From Pseudomonadota bacterium (GTDB taxonomy: Bacteria; Myxococcota; Myxococcia; Myxococcales; Myxococcaceae): a DNA stretch of 64,000 bases. The stretch is from the NCBI GenBank assembly GCA_023426545.1, contig JAFAAN010000040.1, positions 62,001 through 126,000 on the forward strand, in the 5' to 3' direction. Positions 1 through 8,143 of this stretch are shown one piece after another. The translations under genes and the position numbers were made by a program. Position 1 is the first letter of the stretch. Every line of letters begins with the position of its first letter. Under the pieces are notes generated by a model. That model searched no databases. It saw only the letters and a program-made list of their open reading frames with translations, and was not told the DNA's origin.

Positions 1-1815
1 GAAGCGCTCCTTGCCGTCCGGCAAGGGGCGGTCGTTCAGGTCGGTGATGTTCGTGCCGGGGAGCCCCGCGCCGAAGTGCACCTTCAGCTCCCGGCCGATG
101 AGCGCATAGCGCGCCTCCCAGCCGATGGTGGTGAGCAGGTACCGGTGGGCATCCGGCCGCGTCATCGGGATGCCGTCGCCCAGGGCCGACGGGGCGTGAG
201 TGTCGCCGAGCAGGTCGAAGAGCGTGGCCATCAGGTCGATGTGACCGGTGACGGCGTCGACCTCACCCACTGGCAGCTTCTCGTCGAAGATGACCATGGG
301 CACGTGGAGCTGGGAGGCCGTCACATCGCTGGCGTGGCCCACGCGGCCGTGCTCGCGGAACTCCTCGCCGTGGTCGCCGGTGAAGACAATCAGCGGGCGT
401 GTGCCCCGGATGGCTTCAATGCTCGACAGCATCGCTTCGACCTTCATGTCCACCTCGTAGGCGGCATTCCAGGCGCGGGCCTTGAGGTGCGCGGGCGGTA
501 CGCGCGCGGTGGACAGCCCGCCCTTGCCATTCCAGGCCGGCGAGAAGACCTCGGAGCGGGGTGGGTAGTCGTAGTCGAAGTGGGTCCCGGAGAAGAACAC
601 GAACAGGAACAGCGGCGTGTCCGCGGGCGTCGCCTCCGCCGCGGCGATCGCATCGCGGACCATGGCCTCGTCCCGCAGGTGGCTGCGGCCCGTGTAGTCC
701 GTGCGCAGGCCGCCCGTCACGTCGCGGAAGACGGTGTCCTTCAGGCCCATCCAGTCGACGGACGAGGCGGCGAAGAAGGACTGCTGGTAACCGTTGTGTC
801 CCAGCGCGGGGAAGAGCAGCGGCGTCCGGCCGGCACCCACCACGGCGTTGCGGCGCTGCGCCTCCAGGCCATAGAACATGCTGAACAGCGAGAAGTCCGT
901 GGAGCTGGCCGCGCTGTGGTGGAGCAGGAAGCGCGTGCCGTGCTGGGCCCTGCGCGACATGTTCGGCATCACTTCCGGGGTGAAGAAGTCGTCGCGCAGG
1001 CTCTCCACCAGGACGATGACGATGTCCGGGCGGCGGGTGAAGCGCACCGACGTGGGGTCGATGCTCGAGGCGGGGGCGCCTGCGTCGGGGCTCACGCCCA
1101 GGCGCAAGCCAGCGGCGGGGGGCTTACCGGTGAGGCGTGTGAGGAGGGTGTTCATCCGCACAGGCGCCTGGAGGGGCAGGGTGGTGGCGGCGTGCTGCAC
1201 GGCGCCGCCGTGGGCGAACACGAGTGACGCGGTGACCAGCCGCTCGGCGGTGCACAGCACCGTCAGCAGCGCAACGGTGAGCGCCACCCGCCGGGGCCCG
1301 AAGCCCCGCTTCAGGAACCAGATGCCCGCGGCCGTATCGGCGGTGAGGATGACAAGCACGGCCAGGGCCAGCAGGCTCATCTCGGTGCCGGACAGGCCCG
1401 TCTCGGCCAGCGCGTGCGGCTGGAGCGCCACCGCGAGTACTAGGCCGTTGATGTGGAAGCCGAGCGAGTCGAGCACCAGCGCGTCCAGGCCGAGCAGCAC
1501 CCCACCCACCGCCGTCAGGAAGGGGAGCACGAGGCGGTAGCGGTGGCCGAGGAGAAGGGCCAGGGGCAGCGTCCCGACGAAGGCCACCAGTCCCAGGAAC
1601 AACGCCTGGGTGAAGCTCCCCACGAGCAGCAGCGGCCGCAGCGAGGGGGCCAGCCGCTCCACGGCCACGCGCAGCGCGCCGCCGAAGTACAGCAGGGCGA
1701 CCAGCCCGTGCAGGATGCACCACGCCAGCGCCTTGCTCAGGTACGGCCGCGCCGCGTTGAGTCGGTGGCGGAAAAAGCCGGCGGTGTTGGAAATCGCGTT
1801 GGGCGTCCGTGGCAT
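1..1815 (-). CDS. Inner-membrane sulfatase / LTA synthase-like phosphotransferase (3' end beyond window)
   Basis: This frame stays open from an ATG at 1815 to base 1 (605 codons), so the C-terminus lies outside the window. The N-terminus has about five membrane segments (residues 30-53, 60-90, 96-117, 146-168, 176-200). A periplasmic alkaline-phosphatase-fold domain follows, with the metal-binding VES motif (Glu271), a candidate Thr nucleophile in SSTDFSLF (Thr306), and a later TGDHGEEF...GRVGH metal site. This layout resembles LtaS, EptA and YejM/PbgA, which move phosphate-linked head groups or handle envelope lipids. Unlike YejM, the metal ligands look intact, so catalysis is likely. The substrate cannot be read from the sequence. 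It is transcribed divergently from the LysR gene. Confidence 0.8.
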   Translation of the reverse strand, partial: MPRTPNAISNTAGFFRHRLNAARPYLSKALAWCILHGLVALLYFGGALRVAVERLAPSLRPLLLVGSFTQALFLGLVAFVGTLPLALLLGHRYRLVLPFLTAVGGVLLGLDALVLDSLGFHINGLVLAVALQPHALAETGLSGTEMSLLALAVLVILTADTAAGIWFLKRGFGPRRVALTVALLTVLCTAERLVTASLVFAHGGAVQHAATTLPLQAPVRMNTLLTRLTGKPPAAGLRLGVSPDAGAPASSIDPTSVRFTRRPDIVIVLVESLRDDFFTPEVMPNMSRRAQHGTRFLLHHSAASSTDFSLFSMFYGLEAQRRNAVVGAGRTPLLFPALGHNGYQQSFFAASSVDWMGLKDTVFRDVTGGLRTDYTGRSHLRDEAMVRDAIAAAEATPADTPLFLFVFFSGTHFDYDYPPRSEVFSPAWNGKGGLSTARVPPAHLKARAWNAAYEVDMKVEAMLSSIEAIRGTRPLIVFTGDHGEEFREHGRVGHASDVTASQLHVPMVIFDEKLPVGEVDAVTGHIDLMATLFDLLGDTHAPSALGDGIPMTRPDAHRYLLTTIGWEARYALIGRELKVHFGAGLPGTNITDLNDRPLPDGKERF

Positions 1816-1910
1816 GTGTCGGTGCGGATATTCTGGATGCCGGAACTCCGCAAGCGCCCGTGAAGTTCCTCGGCGCGTGCGGCACCTGGGCCCGTGAGAG
1901 GATGCGCCGC

Positions 1911-2822
1911 ATGCCTCCGCGCAAACTCGTCCGGCACCTGGTCTGGCTGGAGTCCTTCGCCGCCGCCGTGGAGGCAGGCAGCATCGAGGCCGCAGCCGAG
2001 CACCTGGGTGTGGCGCGTTCGGTGGTGAGTGAGCACATCCGCGCCCTGGAGCTGGCCCTGGCGGACGGCGCGCCGCTGCTGGAGCGGGGCCCCGGTCGGC
2101 GCCTCCAGTTGACGGCCCGGGGCGAGCGGCTCTTCGCCGGCACCCAGACGCCGCTGCACCAACTGGACATGAAGCGCCTGAGGGACCTGGCCAGCGCCGA
2201 GCCCGTGGTGCGCCTGGGCCTCAATCCGACGCTGTCCCTGTCCCTGGTGGGCACCGTGGCCCGGGACGCCGCGGCGGCGGACCTCAAGCTGGTGCTCAGC
2301 TTCGGCGGCCCTCATGAGCTGACGCGCCAGGTGCAGACGCGGCAGTTGGACCTGGCGCTGGACTTCACGCCGCTGCCCACGCACGAGGGCGTGGAGTCGG
2401 AGTCCCTGCTGCGCATGCCCTTCGTGGTGCTGGCGGGTCCGGACAACGCGCTCGGGCGGCAGGCGGCGTCGCGCAAGGCGCTGCATGTGACGGACCTGGA
2501 GGGGCAGCGCTTCGTGGACTGGCTCCGCGACGACCCCTACGGCGGCGCCAACAGCGCCCGCTTCGCGGCCCATTCCGTGACGGTGGACGAGGTGGGGCGC
2601 GCGGAGAGCTTCCTCCTCCTCTACGAGCTGCTGCGCGCGTTCCGGGCCTGCGCCATCACCCCGGACCTGCGGCCCATGCACCCTTTTCCACCAGACCTCC
2701 ATGTCTGGCCGCTCCAGGAGGAGGAGCCTCAGGCCGTGGAGGTCGTGGCCCTGTGGCCTTCCGGCGCGCTCAGCCCCGGGGCCCGGCTCGTCCTGGATGG
2801 GCTTCGCCGCCAGTCAGGTTGA
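1911..2822 (+). CDS. LysR-family transcriptional regulator
   Basis: A 303-residue protein. Residues 5-65 form the winged helix-turn-helix (AAEHLGVARSVVSEHIRALE), followed by a short LysR co-inducer domain that starts near VVRLGLNPTLS. I chose ATG 1911 because a GAGAGG ribosome site sits 9 bases upstream. ATG 1902 abuts that site, and an upstream start at 1809 would overlap the divergent sulfatase gene. The regulator probably acts on a neighbour: either the divergent envelope gene or the aromatic hydroxylase 100 bp downstream. The ligand is unknown. Confidence 0.85.
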   Translation: MPPRKLVRHLVWLESFAAAVEAGSIEAAAEHLGVARSVVSEHIRALELALADGAPLLERGPGRRLQLTARGERLFAGTQTPLHQLDMKRLRDLASAEPVVRLGLNPTLSLSLVGTVARDAAAADLKLVLSFGGPHELTRQVQTRQLDLALDFTPLPTHEGVESESLLRMPFVVLAGPDNALGRQAASRKALHVTDLEGQRFVDWLRDDPYGGANSARFAAHSVTVDEVGRAESFLLLYELLRAFRACAITPDLRPMHPFPPDLHVWPLQEEEPQAVEVVALWPSGALSPGARLVLDGLRRQSG

Positions 2823-2919
2823 TTCGACGCTAAAACGACGAAGACGTCGATTTCTGCCGGATTTCCGTTCACCCGAGGAAGGGATATCTTCAAAGAACAG
2901 AAGATTCCGCCTGAGGTGA

Positions 2920-4497
2920 ATGATGATGGCTCCCACGGAACGGACGATTGCTCGCCTGCCTGCCCATCTGCGTCGCTACGTAGTGAGCCAGGACTACGCG
3001 GCGTATACGTCGCGGGACCAGGCGGTGTGGCGGAACATCCTGAGCTCGCTGCGCGGCCACCTGACGGACAAGGCGCACCCCGTCTACCTGGAGGGGCTGG
3101 AGGCGACGGGAATCGGCTCCGAGTCCATTCCCAGCCTGGACGAGATGAACGAGAAGCTGGGCCGCTTGGGGTGGGCTTGCGTGGGGGTGCGGGGCTTCAT
3201 CCCGCCCGCCGTCTTCACGGAGCTCCAGGCCATGGGCGTCCTGGCGATCGCCGCGGACATCCGCACCCACGAGCACATCGAGTACACGCCGGCGCCGGAC
3301 ATCGTGCATGAGAGCGCCGGGCACGCGCCCATCATCGCCAACCGCCGCTACGCGGAGTACCTCAAGGCCTGTGGGCTGGTGGGCTTCAAGTCCATCGCCA
3401 GCGTGGAGGACCAGGCCGTCTTCGAGGCCATCCGGAACCTGTCGGTGGTGAAGGAGGACCCGGAGGCCAGCGAGGAGGAGGTGGCGCACGCCCAGGCGCG
3501 GCTGGAGGCGGCCAGCGCGAGCCGCCGCTACGTCAGCGAGAGCACCCGGGCCAGCCGCCTCTACTGGTGGACGGCGGAGTATGGCCTCGTGGGCAGCCTG
3601 GAGTCGCCGCGCATCTACGGCGCGGGGCTCCTGTCCAGCATCGGCGAGGCGCAGCACTGCCTGACGGCGGCGGTGAAGAAGCTGCCGTTGAGCGTGGCCT
3701 GCGCGGACACGGACTACGACATCACCCGCATGCAGCCGCAGCTCTTCGTGGCGCGCGACTTCGAGCACCTGTTCGAGGTGCTGGCGGACTTCGAGGCCAC
3801 GCTGTCGTGGAAGCGCGGGGGCGACTTCGGCCTGGAAGAGGCGATGCGGGCGCGCACCGTCAATCACCTGGTGCTGGCGGATGGCCGCGAGGTGACGGGC
3901 CTGGTGCTGGAGACGCTGCGTGCGCCGCGTCCTGTGGCGCCGGGCCTGAATGCCGCGCTGGTGCGGATGGACGGGCCGATTCTGACCTCGCGCGGCGGGC
4001 AGTCCCTGGACGCGCGGCCGTGGAACGGGCCGGCGCTGGTGGCATTTGGCGTGGGCACACTGCCGGAGCGCGGAGCCTTCAGGCTCTCGCTGGAGAGTGG
4101 GCTGGAGCTGGAGGGCTTCGCGACGGACGGCGGTCAGGTGCTCGCGCTGCGCGGTTGGCTGGCGGGGCGTGAGCTGGAGCTGCCCGCGGTGGCGAAGCTC
4201 TTCATCAGCACGCACCTGCCGTCGGTGGCGGGCGGGCCGTCGGACCCGGAGACGTGGGACCGCTGGTACGGCGAGCTGAGCGCCTTCGCGGTGGGCGACG
4301 GCGAGGAGAAGGCCCGCTCACGCAAGGCCCTGGCGCTGCACCCGGCGCTGGCCGCGCTCTACCGCGAGGTGCGGAAGATGCGCGAGACGCACACGGTGAA
4401 GCCGGAGCGGCTGAGCCAGATTGCCGCCGCGGCGTCGGACTTCCCGGACGACTGGCTCCTGCGCGCCGAGGTGGAGGAGCTGCGCCGCCGCGTCTGA
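2920..4497 (+). CDS. Aromatic amino acid hydroxylase (phenylalanine 4-monooxygenase-like)
   Basis: The iron-binding signature TPAPDIVHESAGHAPI (around residue 126) carries the His-x3-His pair of pterin-dependent aromatic hydroxylases. A downstream LYWWTAEYGLV stretch supplies the third (Glu) ligand, as in PhhA. The family hydroxylates Phe, Tyr or Trp using tetrahydrobiopterin, Fe(II) and O2 in the cytoplasm. At 525 residues it is about twice the usual bacterial length. The extra C-terminal half (from about residue 310) resembles no ACT domain I recognise. Three consecutive ATGs occur at 2920, 2923 and 2926; the GAGG at 2913-2916 best fits 2923 or 2926. The preceding intergenic stretch is comparatively AT-rich and probably holds the promoter. 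Confidence 0.85.
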   Translation: MMMAPTERTIARLPAHLRRYVVSQDYAAYTSRDQAVWRNILSSLRGHLTDKAHPVYLEGLEATGIGSESIPSLDEMNEKLGRLGWACVGVRGFIPPAVFTELQAMGVLAIAADIRTHEHIEYTPAPDIVHESAGHAPIIANRRYAEYLKACGLVGFKSIASVEDQAVFEAIRNLSVVKEDPEASEEEVAHAQARLEAASASRRYVSESTRASRLYWWTAEYGLVGSLESPRIYGAGLLSSIGEAQHCLTAAVKKLPLSVACADTDYDITRMQPQLFVARDFEHLFEVLADFEATLSWKRGGDFGLEEAMRARTVNHLVLADGREVTGLVLETLRAPRPVAPGLNAALVRMDGPILTSRGGQSLDARPWNGPALVAFGVGTLPERGAFRLSLESGLELEGFATDGGQVLALRGWLAGRELELPAVAKLFISTHLPSVAGGPSDPETWDRWYGELSAFAVGDGEEKARSRKALALHPALAALYREVRKMRETHTVKPERLSQIAAAASDFPDDWLLRAEVEELRRRV

Positions 4498-4558
4498 TTC
4501 CGGAGCCCGCCGGAGGCTGGCGTCGCCGATGCCGGGCACGCGGTGGCCCGCACGCAAA

Positions 4559-4597
4559 GGGCCCGGCCACGCGGAAGCCCTCCGCGGGGCCAGGCCC
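4559..4597. terminator. Bidirectional hairpin terminator
   Basis: A 16-base arm (4559-4574) pairs with 4582-4597 at 14 of 16 positions around a 7-base loop. It lies between the convergent hydroxylase and mrpC genes and has no U-tract. Confidence 0.6.
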
Positions 4598-4635
4598 GGC
4601 TGGCGTCACGGTCCGCGCTGTTGCGGGCGCGGAGA

Positions 4636-5382
4636 CTACTTCTCCTTGCCGGCAATCTTGCGCAGGGCCTTCTGGTCACGCACGCAGAGGATGCGGCCGA
4701 CGTTGCCGAGCACGCCCTCGCGCTTCATCTCGTTGATGAGGGTGGACACGAAGGAGCGCGAGGCGCCCACGAGGTCCGCGAGGTCCTGCTGGGTGATGCC
4801 GCGCAGGTCCGTCTCGCCGCCGTGCGGGCAGCGCTCGCCGTGGGCTTCGACCAGGGTGAGCAGGGTGTCCGCCAGGCGGGCCGGCACTTCCTTGAAGGTC
4901 AGGCCCAGCACGCGCTTGCGCAGGGCGCGGACGCGCTCGGCGTAGGCGCGGACCACGTCCACCGCCAGGGCGGGGCGGGCCTCGAGCTGCGCGCGGAAGT
5001 CTCGGCCCTCGATGCTCCAGACCTCGGCCTCACCGGCGGCGATGGCCATCTCCTCGATGGGCGTGCCCTCGGGGCGGAACAGCTCGCCGAAGAGGTCTCC
5101 TGGCCGGAGGATGGACACCACGGAGCGGGTGCTGTTCTTGCCGATGCGCATCAGGCGCACGCGGCCGGACTTCAGCAGGTAGACGCGGTCGGTGTTGTCA
5201 CCGGGGCGGTAGATGGTCGAGTTGTGCGGGAAGGACTCGACCTTGAAGTAGCCCTTGAAGTCGATGGCCTCCTGGCCAGGGACCAGCTTGTTGGCGGTGA
5301 CCATCATCCCGGAGCTGGTCGTCTGCAGCGGCGCCACGACGTTGGAACCGATGGGACCGAGGGGGCGGTTGAAACCGTGCAT
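4636..5382 (-). CDS. mrpC: MrpC, CRP/FNR-family developmental transcription factor
   Basis: A 248-residue CRP-family regulator with a cyclic-nucleotide-binding-like beta-barrel (about residues 40-155, with GDLFGELF) and a C-terminal helix-turn-helix (TQQDLADLVGASRSFVSTLI). In M. xanthus, MrpC drives starvation-induced development, activates fruA and represses its own gene. I chose ATG 5382 (MHGFNRPL) because a GGAG lies 8 bases upstream, and because this start puts the TTSS motif at residues 21-24, where Pkn14-dependent Thr phosphorylation is reported. An in-frame ATG at 5391 is too close to that ribosome site. Met26, the start of the reported short form MrpC2, is present. The gene lies downstream of mrpAB in the same orientation. 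Confidence 0.96.
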   Translation of the reverse strand: MHGFNRPLGPIGSNVVAPLQTTSSGMMVTANKLVPGQEAIDFKGYFKVESFPHNSTIYRPGDNTDRVYLLKSGRVRLMRIGKNSTRSVVSILRPGDLFGELFRPEGTPIEEMAIAAGEAEVWSIEGRDFRAQLEARPALAVDVVRAYAERVRALRKRVLGLTFKEVPARLADTLLTLVEAHGERCPHGGETDLRGITQQDLADLVGASRSFVSTLINEMKREGVLGNVGRILCVRDQKALRKIAGKEK

Positions 5383-5455
5383 GGCATTCACTCCTGGGAA
5401 GAAAGCTTGGGGAAATCTGGCCGCCTGCTTCAGCGGCGAACGGGACTTCCCTTCT

Positions 5456-5470
5456 CCAAGGAGCGTGCCA
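5456..5470 (-). promoter_or_regulatory. Sigma54-type -24/-12 promoter of mrpC
   Basis: On the minus strand the core reads TGGCACG-CTCC-TTGG: a consensus -24 GG, ten bases, then GG in place of the -12 GC. Transcription would start about 60 bases before the MrpC ATG. Dependence on the NtrC-type activator MrpB fits published genetics of mrpC. Confidence 0.75.
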
Positions 5471-5564
5471 GCGGGAATCCAAATGCTGCCGGGCCAACAC
5501 CGCCTGAAATGCCGGGTACTTAGCGCTACAGGCCCGCACCGGACCCCGTCCTGTGTCCAAAACC

Positions 5565-5613
5565 TGAAACAGAACGTTCAAACAGTCTGATCAATTTGAA
5601 CGAAACGTTCAAA
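5565..5613. promoter_or_regulatory. Paired palindromes upstream of mrpC (likely MrpB enhancer / MrpC operator)
   Basis: A perfect 8-bp-arm palindrome (TTTGAACG-AAA-CGTTCAAA) occupies 5595-5613. A second, related one, TGAA-N8-TTCA with an internal GAACGTTC, occupies 5565-5580. They sit 100-140 bases upstream of the -24/-12 element, the usual distance for sigma54 enhancers. Published work places competing MrpB and MrpC binding in this region. Which protein uses which arm is my inference. Confidence 0.65.
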
Positions 5614-5656
5614 GCCGCCGGTGGAGTGTCGGAGCAGTGACACTGTTGAAGACTGC

Positions 5657-7117
<1,461 letters not shown>

Positions 7118-7124
7118 GGCGCTC

Positions 7125-8099
7125 TCAGGTGGCGAACGTCAGCGTCAGCACCACGCCGGGCTCGGCGCTGCCCCGCGCGGCCACATCTCCTCCCACGCTC
7201 AGCATCACCCGCCGCAGTGCCGCCAGGGACAGGCCGGCGCCGCGCGCCAGCCGCGAGCCGAAGGGCTCGAAGAGGGTGCCGTTCTCCTCCGGGGGCAGGG
7301 CGGCCGCGGGGTCGTGGAGCACCATCCGCACCTGGCCGGGACCGCCCCGGCGCAGGGCCACCTCCACCGGGCTGCCCTCGGGCTGGCCCATGGCCACGTT
7401 GAGCAGCACCTGGGCCAGCACCGGCCGCAGGCGGGAGGGGTCCACGCGGACGCGGGGCATGTCGGGCTCCTCGTCCACGCGGACCTCCACGCGCCGCTCG
7501 GCCAGCTCGGGCGCGACCATGTCGGTGGCCTCCTGGACGACGGCGCGCAGCGGGTGGGCATCCATCTTCGGCGTGGTGTCCCGGCCGTACTCGGACAGCA
7601 GCCAGAGCATCCGCTCCATGGTGCGAATCTCCCGGTTGGCGATGGTGAGCCGCCGCTTGTCCCGGTCGTTGAGGCCGGTGTTCCGGGCCAGCGTCTGCAC
7701 CGCCATCTTCACGGAGGAGAGGGGGTTGCGAATCTCGTGGCTGAGCGAGGAAGACAGCCGCGAAATCTGAACCGGCGGCGCGCCCTCCAGCAGGGCGTTG
7801 AGGTCCAGCACGGTGGCGCTGGCCTCGCCTTCGTCCAGTCCCAGGGACAGGCGCAGCGGCGTGGCGTCCTCACCGCCGAGGTTCGCGGAGACGAACTCCA
7901 CCGCGCGCCGGTCCTCGCGGGCACGGGCGTCCAGCTCACGGGCGCGCTCGGGCGACACGCCGAGGACATCGTGCAGCGGCTGCTCCAGCAGGGCATCGGC
8001 GGGGCGGCGCAAGATGCTGGAGAGGTCGCCTTCGGCGCGTGTCACCCGCAGGCGCGGAGTCCAGGCGAGCATCGCGGCTTGCAGGAGATGGGTGTTCAT
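7125..8099 (-). CDS. mrpA: MrpA, cytoplasmic histidine kinase/phosphatase of the Mrp system
   Basis: A soluble sensor of about 324 residues with an N-terminal PAS-like region (1-105) and the H-box SLSHEIRNPLSS (His121). There is no membrane segment. The ATP-binding half is degenerate: the N-box reads LLNVAMG and the usual DxGxG box reads DPAAAL, although the FEPF and GAGLSLA segments remain. This fits published evidence that MrpA acts mainly as an MrpB phosphatase. I chose ATG 8099 because in-frame ATGs at 8117 and 8150 would crowd or overlap the divergent gene at 8144; none has a good ribosome site. A weak -35/-10 pair (GGGACA, 18 bases, TATGTT) overlaps the 8117 codon. Confidence 0.9.
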   Translation of the reverse strand: MNTHLLQAAMLAWTPRLRVTRAEGDLSSILRRPADALLEQPLHDVLGVSPERARELDARAREDRRAVEFVSANLGGEDATPLRLSLGLDEGEASATVLDLNALLEGAPPVQISRLSSSLSHEIRNPLSSVKMAVQTLARNTGLNDRDKRRLTIANREIRTMERMLWLLSEYGRDTTPKMDAHPLRAVVQEATDMVAPELAERRVEVRVDEEPDMPRVRVDPSRLRPVLAQVLLNVAMGQPEGSPVEVALRRGGPGQVRMVLHDPAAALPPEENGTLFEPFGSRLARGAGLSLAALRRVMLSVGGDVAARGSAEPGVVLTLTFAT

Positions 8100-8143
8100 T
8101 TGGTGGGCCTGAAACATACCGACTAAGGTTCCGCGCTGTCCCC

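Noticed and set aside
5521..5585. Exact matches to the published MrpC site (TGTYN8RAC) upstream of mrpC
   Set aside because: I checked both strands of this stretch and found only near-matches, so I report the palindromes but do not assign them as consensus MrpC sites.
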